A stretch of 64,000 bases of DNA from Microbacterium aerolatum (lineage in GTDB: Bacteria > Actinomycetota > Actinomycetes > Actinomycetales > Microbacteriaceae), in assembly GCF_007988825.1 (NCBI RefSeq), contig NZ_BJUW01000006.1, positions 62,001 to 126,000 on the forward strand. Reading direction: 5' to 3'. Below are positions 1 to 8,745 of the stretch, piece by piece. The position numbers and the translations under genes are program-made. Position 1 is the first letter of the stretch. Each line of letters begins with the position of its first letter. The notes under the pieces are model-generated. The model did no database searches, was not told the DNA's origin, and saw nothing but the letters and a program-made list of their open reading frames with translations.

Positions 1-683
1 TCGGTCGCGCGATACTGGGGCTCGCTCCGGTCGCCGGCGGCCGCATCGCCTTCGAAGGCGGAGATGTCACCTTCCGCTCGCGCAGAGATCAGCGCCGTCT
101 CGCGCGCGACCTGCAGGTTGTCTTTCAAGATCCGTACAGCTCACTCAATCCTGCCAAGAAGATTGGTGACATTCTCCGACAGCCGTTGATCGCACAGGGC
201 CATATGGACGATGCACAGGCGAGGGTGACCATCCAGGCGATGCTTGAGCGCGTTGGGCTTCCCGCAGACAGCGCAACGCGCTATCCGGCGAAGTTCTCCG
301 GAGGTCAACGCCAGCGGATTGCGATCGCACGCGCGCTCGTGCTGCGCCCGAAACTCATCATTTGCGACGAGCCCACGAGCGCACTTGATGTATCGACCCA
401 GGCAACGATGCTCGAGCTGCTCGGCGAACTTCAGCAACAACTTGGGCTGGCCTACTTGTTCATCACGCACGACCTCGCCGTCGTTCGACATTTCGCCCAG
501 CGAGTGCTGGTCCTGCGCAAGGGAGCACTTGTTGAGCAGGGCACGCCGGCCGAAGTGTGTGACACACCGCGTGAGCAGTACACGAAGCAACTTGTCGCCG
601 CAGCGCCCGTACCGGATCCCATCGTTCAGCGAGAGCGGCGTGAGCTCAGGCTCGCGATGGCAGGTGGCTCAGAGCTGGCGTAA
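1..683 (+). CDS. Peptide/nickel-type ABC transporter ATP-binding protein, 5' end missing
   Basis: The open frame runs in from the window edge (first full codon at base 3) and stops with TAA at 681-683. Visible parts are the Q-loop VFQDPYSSLNP, the signature FSGGQRQRIAIARAL, Walker B LIICDEPTSALD and the switch His in FITHDLAVV. The Walker A loop must lie just before base 1, because the frame opens with the GRAILGL stretch that normally follows it. This architecture is that of the DppF/OppF subfamily, which powers import of oligopeptides or similar solutes together with a second ATPase and two permeases, all presumably upstream. The C-terminal oligopeptide-binding extension is short. The substrate cannot be read from this fragment. 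Confidence 0.9.
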   Translation, partial: GRAILGLAPVAGGRIAFEGGDVTFRSRRDQRRLARDLQVVFQDPYSSLNPAKKIGDILRQPLIAQGHMDDAQARVTIQAMLERVGLPADSATRYPAKFSGGQRQRIAIARALVLRPKLIICDEPTSALDVSTQATMLELLGELQQQLGLAYLFITHDLAVVRHFAQRVLVLRKGALVEQGTPAEVCDTPREQYTKQLVAAAPVPDPIVQRERRELRLAMAGGSELA

Positions 684-695
684 CTCACCTCACAC

Positions 696-744
696 CGAAA
701 CGCTGGTGATACCCGATTGTGCAGTCGACATCACCGGCGTTTCG
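696..744. terminator. Hairpin between convergent genes
   Basis: A 15-base arm (696-710) pairs with 730-744 with one mismatch, leaving a 19-base loop. It sits between the convergent ABC ATPase and crotonase genes, where a bidirectional terminator is expected. No U-tract follows on either side, so termination is an inference. The remaining bases up to 907 show no convincing gene. Confidence 0.4.
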
Positions 745-907
745 CCATAGCGCAGGTGAGGGCTATCTTTCGCCCGGTCGCCATGCAACGATCGCTCCAG
801 AAGAGGACGCGTCAGTTCCGTAACGCATTTTCTCGCGGTCATCGTCGATGGCGTCGAAGGCCGCCGTGGCAGCGGTTTCGACGTCGACCCCGAGCGAAAC
901 GTTATGG

Positions 908-1714
908 TCAGCGTCGACTGCTCGGACTGCGCCACGTGAAGACCGGGTCACGTCGCTCACTGAACGCGCGCAGTCCTTCACGCTGGTCGGGGCCGTCGAG
1001 GGATTCCTGCACCCAGAAGTTCTCGCGGTCTGAGACGGCGGGAGGATCTGAGAGCAGTGTGCGCACGATGTCCTTCGTCGCCTGCACAGTGAGCTGGGAT
1101 CGTTTCCCGATCACCGTTGCGAGTGCGAGTGCGCTATCCGCAAGTTCTTCAACAGGGACGACCTCCTCCACGAGTCCGATCCGCAGCGCCTGCGTCGCAT
1201 CCACGAACTCCGCTGTAAAAAGCATCCGCTTCGTGATGGACGGGCCGACCTGGTTCAGGAGAAGCTGAATGGACGACGCGGGATAGATGACACCGATCTT
1301 CGCCGGCGTCATCGCGAACGATGCATCGGCTGCGGCGATGCGCAGGTCGCAGGCCAACGCCACGGCCATCCCCGCGCCTATGCAATATCCGCCGATCGCA
1401 GCAATGACGGGCTTCGGGCAGTCGGCGAGAGCCGCTTCGACCAGGGCGACGGCACCGTCGCTGCCCACCTGAGGCTGATCAGCGTCGTCTTTCCCGGCGT
1501 CCTGCAGGTCTAGACCCGTCGAGAAATCGTCGCCGTGGCCGGTGATGACCAAAATGGTCACATCCGGACGCATGGCGAGATGTTCCACGCTGCGCGCCAG
1601 CTCAAGCCACACCGATGGCGGCAGAGCATTGCGTCGCCCGGGGTTGACCAGTGTCAGCGTGGCGACGGAATCCTCAACTCCGACGGTGATTGCGGCTTTG
1701 GGCGCGCCGGTCAT
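908..1714 (-). CDS. Crotonase-fold enoyl-CoA hydratase/isomerase family protein
   Basis: 268 aa, the usual length for a single-domain crotonase. The oxyanion-hole region is seen in GGYCIGAGMAVALACDLRIA, the CoA-binding helix follows, and the C-terminal trimerisation helices are complete. In the active-site strand, where hydratases carry PE, this protein has TPAKIGV, and the second catalytic Glu is not evident either. A standard hydratase reaction is therefore doubtful, and an isomerase, thioesterase or C-C hydrolase role is possible. The gene overlaps the preceding CoA-transferase by four bases (ATGA), so the two are translationally coupled and probably act on the same CoA-activated intermediate. 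Confidence 0.85.
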   Translation of the reverse strand: MTGAPKAAITVGVEDSVATLTLVNPGRRNALPPSVWLELARSVEHLAMRPDVTILVITGHGDDFSTGLDLQDAGKDDADQPQVGSDGAVALVEAALADCPKPVIAAIGGYCIGAGMAVALACDLRIAAADASFAMTPAKIGVIYPASSIQLLLNQVGPSITKRMLFTAEFVDATQALRIGLVEEVVPVEELADSALALATVIGKRSQLTVQATKDIVRTLLSDPPAVSDRENFWVQESLDGPDQREGLRAFSERRDPVFTWRSPSSRR

Positions 1715-2922
1715 GTGGTCTCCTGGCGTGGGCGCACATGCAGCACGCCGGAGCCGATGAACGCGTCGATGCGCTCTTGCGCGATTCCGAACTCCCGCAG
1801 TACAGCCTCACCCTGGCTGCCGAGGCCCGGCGCAGCGGAGCGGACCTCGGTGGCGACACCGTCGATCCACAGTGGTCCACGAAGAACTGGCACCGTCCTT
1901 CCCTGGTCGTCCGCCACATGCTGGACCATCTCCAGAGCCTGCACCTGCGGATCGGCGAATGTCTGGTCGACGGTGTAGATCGGGCCTGAGGGGATGCCCA
2001 TCTCGCGCAGTCTGCTCAACCAATGCGAGGCGGTCTGCGCGCCGAGGAGGCGCTCGATGTCGGCCCTCAGCGCGATGCCGTTGGCGCTTCGCAGCGCACC
2101 GGTTGCGTACTCTTCGCGCGTCGCAAGATCTGGCTCGCCAAGCATTTCGCAGAACAGGACCCAATGCTTTGCCGTGCCGACAGCGATCGTCAGTGGCATG
2201 TCCGCGGCCTTGAAGGCGCCGTAGGGGCTGATGACGGGATGATGGTTTCCCTGAGGTTCGGGGACGGTTCCAAGACTCAGATACTGCTGGGCTTGAAAGA
2301 TCATCGCCGAGATCCCCGCTTCTAGCAGTGACGTCTGAACCTGCGAGCCCTCTCCCCCGCGCTCGCGGCCGACGAGTGAAGCGACGATGCCCAGTGCGCT
2401 GAACATGCCGGCGAGTTCATCGACGATTGGAACTCCGAGGCGATAGAACGATTTCTTATCCGGTCCCGTGACGGACATCAGGCCAGACATGCCCTGCGCG
2501 ACTTGGTCGAGGCCAGGAGTGCTGCGCTCGGGGCCGATAGATCCGTAACCGCTCACGCTGGAGATGATCAGTTGAGGATGCTCGCGCCGCAGTTCTTCAG
2601 GATCAAGACCCATCTCGGCCATCACGCCCGGGCGGAAGTTCTCGATGAGAACGTCGACTTGAGCGATCAGTTCTCGGATGAGGTCAATACTTCCTGGTGC
2701 TCGGAAGTCCAACGCGATGGAGGACTTTCCACGGTTCACGGAGGAGAAGTACAGACTGACGTCGTCGTCGAAAGGACCCCATGCGCGTGCCGGGTCTCCG
2801 TGAGGGGCGCCTTCCACTTTGAAGACGTCCGCACCGAGGTCTGACAGCAGTGAACTGCAAAGAGGGCCGGCGACTGCTCTGCTCAGGTCAAGGACGCGTA
2901 TGCCTTTCAGGGGTGACTGCAT
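1711..2922 (-). CDS. Family III CoA-transferase (CaiB/BaiF type)
   Basis: 403 aa, full length for the family. The N-terminal LKGIRVLDLSRAVAGP and the ADVFKVE motif form the CoA-binding Rossmann-like core. The expected catalytic aspartate is D168 in GVPIVDELAGMF, matching Asp169 of formyl-CoA transferase in position. These enzymes move CoA between carboxylic acids through an enzyme-bound acyl anhydride, so this is the likely activation step for the substrate of the surrounding beta-oxidation-like genes. It is the second-last gene of a leftward group. The gap to the upstream thioesterase is 15 bases. Confidence 0.92.
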   Translation of the reverse strand: MQSPLKGIRVLDLSRAVAGPLCSSLLSDLGADVFKVEGAPHGDPARAWGPFDDDVSLYFSSVNRGKSSIALDFRAPGSIDLIRELIAQVDVLIENFRPGVMAEMGLDPEELRREHPQLIISSVSGYGSIGPERSTPGLDQVAQGMSGLMSVTGPDKKSFYRLGVPIVDELAGMFSALGIVASLVGRERGGEGSQVQTSLLEAGISAMIFQAQQYLSLGTVPEPQGNHHPVISPYGAFKAADMPLTIAVGTAKHWVLFCEMLGEPDLATREEYATGALRSANGIALRADIERLLGAQTASHWLSRLREMGIPSGPIYTVDQTFADPQVQALEMVQHVADDQGRTVPVLRGPLWIDGVATEVRSAAPGLGSQGEAVLREFGIAQERIDAFIGSGVLHVRPRQETT

Positions 2923-2937
2923 TGCGGGGTTCGCTTT

Positions 2938-3369
2938 CTACTCGTCGAGCGGTGCGGTCGCGGGCGGGACCAGCACTCCGTGGCCTCGGAACTCTGCGAG
3001 CAAATGCTCGCCGGAGAAAACACTGACGTCGATGATCGTGTTTCTTCGATGGGTGGTCTTATGGTGAGCGGTGGCCGAGAGCTCATTGCCCACGCGTGCC
3101 GGGGCGATGAAACAGATGTCAGCGCTTCGGGTTACAGATCGCCGCCCCATTGACGCGCAGCAGTATGCCAAGGCGGTATCGGCGAGCAGGAAGAGGTATC
3201 CGCCGTGCACGATCCCGCTCGCATTGAGCATCTCATCCGTTACCGGCTGTGTAATCGTCACGAGCCCGCTTTCGCAATGTGCGAGTTGGATGCCCAGGGC
3301 CGCTGCCGTGGGATCTTGAGCGTGCATGGCAGAAACGAAGAGGTCGGGGCGAGTGAGTTGATCGTCCAT
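2938..3369 (-). CDS. PaaI-like hotdog-fold acyl-CoA thioesterase
   Basis: 143 aa from the ATG at 3369; a TTG two codons' distance upstream (3372) is closer to the GGAGGG ribosome site and is an alternative. The hotdog motif NASGIVHGGYLFLLADTALAYC contains the HGG and catalytic Asp region typical of PaaI and 4-hydroxybenzoyl-CoA thioesterases. The enzyme would release free acid and CoA from an aryl- or acyl-CoA, either as a housekeeping rescue of trapped CoA or as a pathway step. It sits between the CoA-transferase and an NTF2-like gene in one leftward transcription unit. Confidence 0.88.
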   Translation of the reverse strand: MDDQLTRPDLFVSAMHAQDPTAAALGIQLAHCESGLVTITQPVTDEMLNASGIVHGGYLFLLADTALAYCCASMGRRSVTRSADICFIAPARVGNELSATAHHKTTHRRNTIIDVSVFSGEHLLAEFRGHGVLVPPATAPLDE

Positions 3370-3389
3370 CAACTGGGTGTTCCCTCCGT

Positions 3390-3902
3390 CTAGTTGAGCG
3401 GGTCGAAGAAGCCCGGGGGGCGTTCCATGATGAGTGGTGCGATCGAATCAGCGGGGAACCCACCCAGTACATCACCCATCCACTTGCTCGCCATTCGCTG
3501 CTCGAAGAGCCACTCGCCATCCACCTTGACGACGATGTCGCGGTAATAGCCGATCCAATAAAGGTACGGTCCGATATCGCGAAGTGCGAGCACCTGGGCG
3601 AACGACTTGGAATGCCAGCGGTCTGTTCTCCCGTTCTCATCGGGGGTGAAGAGCGTCTGACCGATCTGGTGTTGGCGCCCGGGGAAGATCGGGTTGCCGT
3701 GGTACCGCTGCATCACCAGTCGGCGGATCTGGTCGTGGCCTTTCGCCTCGGCGCCGATCGCCAGGTCGCCGAAGTCGGCGTCTTCGGTGAAGCATCGAAG
3801 CAGAGCGTCGGTGTCTCCCGTGTCGAGCGCCCACGAATAGCGGGCGCTCAGGTCCATGATCTGGAATCGTTCGTCGGCGGACGGGGTCGCGTGTGTCGTC
3901 AT
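3390..3902 (-). CDS. NTF2-like/SnoaL_4 family protein
   Basis: 170 aa with the cone-shaped NTF2 pattern: an N-terminal helix containing YSWALDTGDTDALLRCFTEDADF and a C-terminal sheet with the YYRDIVVKVDGEWLFEQR pattern. The SnoaL_4 family contains small dehydratases and isomerases (BaiE among them) and small subunits of ring-hydroxylating oxygenases. No oxygenase large subunit is adjacent, so a dehydratase or isomerase role on the pathway intermediate is the better guess. The substrate is unknown. It is in the same leftward gene run as the CoA-transferase. Confidence 0.8.
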   Translation of the reverse strand: MTTHATPSADERFQIMDLSARYSWALDTGDTDALLRCFTEDADFGDLAIGAEAKGHDQIRRLVMQRYHGNPIFPGRQHQIGQTLFTPDENGRTDRWHSKSFAQVLALRDIGPYLYWIGYYRDIVVKVDGEWLFEQRMASKWMGDVLGGFPADSIAPLIMERPPGFFDPLN

Positions 3903-3944
3903 TTCAGATACATCTCACTCTCTCGATCTCGTCGGGGTGCGTCT

Positions 3945-4430
3945 CTAGTGGCTCTCGGCCGGGTACTCGAGCCATGGTGAGTCGGTGACGGCGTTGTCGG
4001 GGTCGACGTCGTGGTGCTCGTCACTGAAGAGCCGGATAGAGAGGCCATCCGGATCACGAACGATCAGGAACCATCCCACGAGTCCGCGAAGCACCTTTGA
4101 GTTCTCGATGCCGAGGTCGGAGAGAAAGCTCTCCCACTGCTCGAGATCGTCGCGGGTAGGCACAGCGAATCCGACGGGATCGAATCCGGCAATCGCCTGC
4201 GCTGTGCGGGGGGCCAGGCGTAATTGCATCGGGAAGGTCAGTCCGGGTACCGCGAGCATCACAGCGTAGAGCTGCCCTTGCTCGTCGAAATGATCGAACT
4301 GCGCGAGCCGGGTGGCACTGAAGACTCGCGAATACCATTCGGCACTTGCCAGCAGATCCGAAACCGGGACCTTCAGTAGTGATACGCCAGAAACTCCGGG
4401 TGTGGAGACGGTAGATGTGGGTTCGCTCAC
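3945..4430 (-). CDS. VOC (glyoxalase/bleomycin-resistance) superfamily protein
   Basis: 161 aa from a GTG start at 4430, chosen because AAAGGA lies eight bases upstream; an in-frame ATG at 4469 would put the ribosome site inside the gene. The two beta-alpha-beta-beta-beta modules are visible: VSLLKVPVSDLLASAEWYSRVF opens the first and DPVGFAVPTRDDLEQWESFL the second, ending in WFLIVRDPDGLSIRLF. VOC proteins bind a metal for isomerase, dioxygenase or epimerase chemistry. It is the first gene of the leftward catabolic unit and faces the divergent fadB-like gene. Confidence 0.85.
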   Translation of the reverse strand: MSEPTSTVSTPGVSGVSLLKVPVSDLLASAEWYSRVFSATRLAQFDHFDEQGQLYAVMLAVPGLTFPMQLRLAPRTAQAIAGFDPVGFAVPTRDDLEQWESFLSDLGIENSKVLRGLVGWFLIVRDPDGLSIRLFSDEHHDVDPDNAVTDSPWLEYPAESH

Positions 4431-4470
4431 GTGATCTCGTCCTTTCTCGAAGGCGTCGGGACTGCCCACT

Positions 4471-4505
4471 ATATTAGACTTCTAGCAAGTTTGTGCAACG
4501 ATGAG
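4471..4505 (-). promoter_or_regulatory. Putative promoter and operator of the leftward catabolic unit
   Basis: On the minus strand a TTGCAC -35-like box is followed 16 bases later by TAATAT. Between them lies a 13-base imperfect palindrome, ACTT-N5-AAGT (4478-4490). The A+T-rich patch stands out in a GC-rich gap between divergent genes. A local repressor site is an inference; no regulator gene is present in the cluster. Confidence 0.4.
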
Positions 4506-4573
4506 GATGGTCGTGACGCGCTTCGTCCTCTGCCAGGGCTGACGCCTTAGACGGCCGCGACGAAGGAGATCTG

Positions 4574-6730
4574 ATGGAATCACGCGAGAAGGACGAGCCG
4601 CGAATGCGCACTGAAAATCCCTCGAGGACGGACAAAGTGCTACGCACGACGGAGGGAACCGTTGCGATTCTGACGCTTTCGAATCCTCCGGTGAACGCGC
4701 TCGCGCATGACGTGAGAACCGCTCTGGCCATCGAACTGGAGCGGGCAGATCGGGACTGTCAAGTAGATGCCGTTGTGCTCGTCGGCGCGAGTGAAAGGTT
4801 CTCAGCCGGCGCGGACCTCAACGAGTTTGACACCGGAATAGGTCTGATCGAGCCATCGCTGCACGACACGATCCTTCGTATTCTCGCTGCGATGACCAAG
4901 CCCGTCATCGCCGCCATCGACGGTGATGCGCTGGGCGGCGGCCTTGAGCTCGCACTGGGCTGCCACTATCGAATCGTCGCCCGACGGGCCCGTCTTGGTC
5001 TGCCCGAAGCGACGTTCGGATTCATTCCGGGCGCGGGAGGTACGCAGCGGCTGCCGCGCGCCGTCGGACTCGAACGTGGCCTGAACATGATCACGACCGG
5101 AGGGATCTTCGCAGGCACCGACCTTGTAGACACCGACATTGCTGACCTTTGGACAGAAGAGAATGTTCGCGACGTCGCGGTCGAGTTCGCTCGGAAAATC
5201 GCACACCTCCGCCCCTTGCCCCGACTGCAGGACCGCGATATTGAGCACGAGCATGGCGAAGCGTACTTGGCCTTTGCCGCGCAGAAGATCGCTTCATCGA
5301 AGACGAGCCACGTGGGGGCGGCGGCAGCTATCGAGTCGATGGCAGCGGGCATGACGGCCTCCACATTTCATCGCGGACTCAAGGTAGAATTCGCGCGCTT
5401 CAAAGAGCTGGCGGATGCCACTCCCGCACGCGCAGCGCGATACCAGTTCTTCGCCACTAAGAAGGCCGGACGTGGAGGAGCCGCCACATGCGCTGAACCA
5501 AAGCAGATCGACCGGGTGGCGGTGGTCGGTGCGGGCACGATGGGACGTGGCATCGCGCTGGCCTTCGTCAACGCGGACTATCCCGTCGTCGTGGTCGACC
5601 CGAACGCTGAGGTTCTCTCAGCCACGCTGCAGATCATCCATGACGAACTGGAGAAGAACCGCGCGCGCGGCCGTGCCACCGCTGATCAAACGACGCAGCG
5701 GCAGCAATTGATCTCCTCGACGCACAGCGTTGACGATGCCGCAGATGTCGACCTCGTGGTCGAGGCTGTCTTCGAAGACCTAGATGTGAAGAAGGCAGTA
5801 TTCAGAACTCTGGATGCGACGCTGAAGCCCGGCGCGATTCTCGCGACGAACACATCATCACTCGACGTCGACGCGCTCGCGGCAGTCACTGGCCGGCCCC
5901 ATGACGTCGTGGGCATGCACTTCTTCAGTCCCGCCAACGTGATGCGTCTGCTCGAGATCGTGCAGGCGAAGTCGACGTCGGCGGTAACCCTCGCGACTGC
6001 ATTGAGCGTGGGCAAGCGCCTGAAGAAGATCGCGGTCGTAGCTCGCAACAGCGACGGCTTCATCGGCAATCGCGTCATGGACGCGTACACCCGACAGGCC
6101 ATGCAGATGGTGCTCGAGGGCGCGACTCCCGCGCAGGTCGACACCGCTCTTGAGGCGTGGGGATACCGTATGGGACCGTTCCGAGTACTGGATCTTGTGG
6201 GTAACGACATTCCTTCGCAGGCTCGAGCTGCTCGCGGCGGTGGAATGGACGAGGATTGGGCAGTCGCTGAACTTCTCGTCGAGCGTGGACTCCTGGGCCG
6301 CAAGACCGGGCGCGGTTGGTACCGCTACAACGAGCGAGGAGTTCCGGAGGCCGACGCTGAAGTCGCGAACATGATTCGTCCACACGCAGAGAAGTTGCGA
6401 ATTCAGCAGCGCGAGTTCACCAGCGAGGAGATCGTCGAGCGCTGTGTGCTGGCTCTGGTCAACGAGTCTGCGCATGTACTGGAAGAAGGCGTTGCAATGC
6501 GGGCGAGCGACATCGATGTCGCGATGGTGCAGGGTTATGGGTTCCCCGCATCGAAGGGCGGTCCGATGTTCTGGGCCGACCAGGTCGGTCTGAGAAACGT
6601 CGTTCGCACCATGCGGACGTTACACGAGACGGTGCCGTCGCATCCGGAATTCTGGCAACCTCACCCGTTGATCGTCGCGCTCGCTGACGGCAACGGTCCC
6701 TTGGCACAGTGGAGCAAAATCAATGCGTAA
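4574..6730 (+). CDS. Bifunctional enoyl-CoA hydratase/3-hydroxyacyl-CoA dehydrogenase (FadB/FadJ-like)
   Basis: 718 aa. Residues about 20-210 form a crotonase domain with [17 protein letters not shown] and [17 protein letters not shown]. About 310-500 is the NAD-binding domain ([17 protein letters not shown]) with the dehydrogenase His in [13 protein letters not shown], followed by the duplicated C-terminal helical domain. It would hydrate a trans-2-enoyl-CoA and oxidise the 3-hydroxy product. One of the two hydratase glutamates is present (E145), but the position of the second is Asn171. The GAAGGAGAT ribosome site is excellent, and the gene overlaps the thiolase by eight bases, giving the two subunits of a trifunctional-type beta-oxidation complex. 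Confidence 0.93.
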   Translation: MESREKDEPRMRTENPSRTDKVLRTTEGTVAILTLSNPPVNALAHDVRTALAIELERADRDCQVDAVVLVGASERFSAGADLNEFDTGIGLIEPSLHDTILRILAAMTKPVIAAIDGDALGGGLELALGCHYRIVARRARLGLPEATFGFIPGAGGTQRLPRAVGLERGLNMITTGGIFAGTDLVDTDIADLWTEENVRDVAVEFARKIAHLRPLPRLQDRDIEHEHGEAYLAFAAQKIASSKTSHVGAAAAIESMAAGMTASTFHRGLKVEFARFKELADATPARAARYQFFATKKAGRGGAATCAEPKQIDRVAVVGAGTMGRGIALAFVNADYPVVVVDPNAEVLSATLQIIHDELEKNRARGRATADQTTQRQQLISSTHSVDDAADVDLVVEAVFEDLDVKKAVFRTLDATLKPGAILATNTSSLDVDALAAVTGRPHDVVGMHFFSPANVMRLLEIVQAKSTSAVTLATALSVGKRLKKIAVVARNSDGFIGNRVMDAYTRQAMQMVLEGATPAQVDTALEAWGYRMGPFRVLDLVGNDIPSQARAARGGGMDEDWAVAELLVERGLLGRKTGRGWYRYNERGVPEADAEVANMIRPHAEKLRIQQREFTSEEIVERCVLALVNESAHVLEEGVAMRASDIDVAMVQGYGFPASKGGPMFWADQVGLRNVVRTMRTLHETVPSHPEFWQPHPLIVALADGNGPLAQWSKINA

Positions 6731-7901
6731 TGCCGTCATCGTCTCAACCGCCCGTACCGCCCTCGCAAAGTCGTGGCGTGGCGGCTTCAACCTGACCAAT
6801 CCCGTCACGCTCGGCGGTGCGGTGATCGAGGCCGCGGTGCGCCGGGCGAAAGTCTCGCCCGACGAAGTTGGTGACGTCATACTCGGGTGCGCTCAACCAG
6901 AGGGCGCCAGTGGCAACAACATCGGTCGAGCCAGTGCCTTGCGAGCAGGGTTGCCCATCTCGGTGGCCGGTCAGACCGTCAACAGGTTCTGCGCTTCCGG
7001 ACTCCAAGCTCTCGTCAGTGCGGCACAACGCATCATCGCCGACGAATGCGACGTCGTCGTCGCCGGCGGCGTGGAGTCGATATCTCTCGTCCAGAACACC
7101 CTCAATACGACGATGGCGCACGAGCAATGGCTTGAGCGCAATCAGCCGGACCTCTTCTGGCCGATGCTCAGGACCGCAGAAGTCGTCGCTGAGCGTTACG
7201 GAATCTCCAAGCAACGACAGGACGAGTACGGAGTGCGCAGCCAACAGCGCGCAAGCCGCGCGCAAGCAGACGGAATCTTCGCCGAAGAGATCATTCCGGT
7301 AGATACCGTGATGGGCATCACTGACCCTGAAAGCGGCGCTCTTATTACCCGCGACGTACGGGTGGAGCGTGACGAGACGATTCGAGAGGGCACGACGTAC
7401 GCTGCGGTTTCGGTGATTCGCCCGGCGCTGCGCGGCGGCGTGGTCTCGGCCGGGACGGCGAGTCCATTCTCGGACGGCGCTTCCGCCGTCGTCATGATGG
7501 AGGAAGGCGAAGCGCATCGTCGAAGCCTTGAGCCCCTCGGTCGATTCGTGGGGTTCGCGGTTGCGGGATGCGCGCCGGAGGAGATGGGCATCGGCCCCGC
7601 TCTGGCGGTGCCGAAACTTCTGAACCGCGCAGGTCTCACGGTCGATGACATCGACCTTTGGGAACTGAATGAAGCTTTCGCGAGTCAGGTGCTGTATTGC
7701 CAGGACGAGTTGGGAATCGCTGACGAGCTGCTCAACGTCAATGGTGGTGCGATAGCTCTGGGGCATCCGTACGGTTGCTCTGGCGCACGCATGGCGGGTC
7801 ACGGGCTCTTGGAAGCTCGTCGGCGTGACGTCAAACGGGTAGTCGTCACAATGTGCGTCGGCGGAGGTCAAGGCGCTGCGGCTCTGTTCGAGACGATGTG
7901 A
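6723..7901 (+). CDS. Thiolase (acetyl-CoA acyltransferase, FadA-like)
   Basis: 392 aa, complete. The nucleophilic Cys90 is in [16 protein letters not shown], the catalytic His in NEAFA and [14 protein letters not shown], and the second Cys in [13 protein letters not shown]. It cleaves 3-ketoacyl-CoA to acetyl-CoA and a shortened acyl-CoA, the last step of the cycle begun by the overlapping fadB-like gene. The start lies inside the end of that gene, so coupled translation is expected. The subunit pairing supports a degradative rather than biosynthetic direction. Confidence 0.94.
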   Translation: MRNAVIVSTARTALAKSWRGGFNLTNPVTLGGAVIEAAVRRAKVSPDEVGDVILGCAQPEGASGNNIGRASALRAGLPISVAGQTVNRFCASGLQALVSAAQRIIADECDVVVAGGVESISLVQNTLNTTMAHEQWLERNQPDLFWPMLRTAEVVAERYGISKQRQDEYGVRSQQRASRAQADGIFAEEIIPVDTVMGITDPESGALITRDVRVERDETIREGTTYAAVSVIRPALRGGVVSAGTASPFSDGASAVVMMEEGEAHRRSLEPLGRFVGFAVAGCAPEEMGIGPALAVPKLLNRAGLTVDDIDLWELNEAFASQVLYCQDELGIADELLNVNGGAIALGHPYGCSGARMAGHGLLEARRRDVKRVVVTMCVGGGQGAAALFETM

Positions 7902-8070
7902 CCGAGAGCGAGTGTGTGGGCAACCGCACTGCCGCATGCCATAACCCCGAAGTTCGTCGTTCATCACCAATGGCTGCGCCCGCTAGCCGTACTTCCCCGC
8001 CAGTTGTGAACGGGTGAGGTAGGCGAAGGCCGCCGGGAAGGATCTGGGTTACCACACTCGCATCCAGTCC

Positions 8071-8606
8071 ATGGAAGTCCTCGTGATTCCGCTAACGCGA
8101 CTTGACACCGGAGGGCGTCGTCGTATCGATGTCTTGATCGTTCATGAGGGGTGACCGTTGCGGCGTGCTGCGGAGCAGTTTCAGTGCTCGCCGGCAACGG
8201 CGAAGCGGTGGGCAGATCGGTATCGGTCCGGGTTGGCGTTGACGGACCGCAGCTCGGGACCACTGGTCTCGCCGTACCGGCTTGCGCACAGAACCGAGCG
8301 GCGGATCATCGCGTTGCGTTCTCCCGCCGATGCGGCCCGCAGCGGATCGCGTATCACTTGCACCTGCCCCGATCCACGGTGGGCCGACTGCTGGCCAGCC
8401 GACGGCAGCGGATGACGGGCCCACGGCCGCGGATCCGCCCCAGACCACGGAGCCGACGTCACCCGCGGCAAGAGCGCTCGTGCGGGCGGGCAGGCTCCGC
8501 GCGGCTACCGGTACCTACATCACGCTGTCGACGACAAACTCGCGAGTCGCCTACTCCGGCGGCCGAACGCCCTCAGCCCGCGTTCACAGCCTCCCTGTGA
8601 GGTACA
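8071..8606 (+). pseudogene. Degenerate IS481-family transposase
   Basis: An ATG at 8071 opens a frame with RRRIDVLIVHEG, then a UGA (8152-8154) exactly where family members have Trp of EGWPLRRAAE. The same frame continues PLRRAAEQFQ and SPATAKRWADRYR, the IS481 helix-turn-helix. Near 8325-8335 the reading shifts to another frame (QRIAYHLHLPRSTVGRLLAS). Further on a third frame gives RGYRYLHHAVDD, close to the first catalytic Asp region. The rest of the DDE domain is absent. The gap 7902-8070 before it and 8607-8733 after it show nothing recognisable, and no clear terminal inverted repeats were found. Confidence 0.8.
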
Positions 8607-8733
8607 AGTATCGAACGTGGACTCAAACCACGCACATTGAACAAGTGCCGCGGCCCGGAAACCAAGTGACAGTACGGAAAACCCGAATCCAGCTCTCCGG
8701 TTGACTCGGTGTCGGCGGCCTGGGCGTGCGGCC

Positions 8734-8739
8734 TACGTT
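8734..8739 (+). promoter_or_regulatory. -10 box TACGTT of the sensor kinase operon
   Basis: TACGTT ends six bases before the ATG at 8746. The intervening TGAGGC is too close to act as a ribosome site, so the transcript probably begins at the start codon. Confidence 0.5.
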
Positions 8740-8745
8740 TGAGGC

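Noticed and set aside
763..981. Minus-strand frame of 72 codons between the ABC ATPase and crotonase genes
   Set aside because: It overlaps the crotonase gene end, has no ribosome site and no recognisable family; a decayed gene end is possible but cannot be supported.
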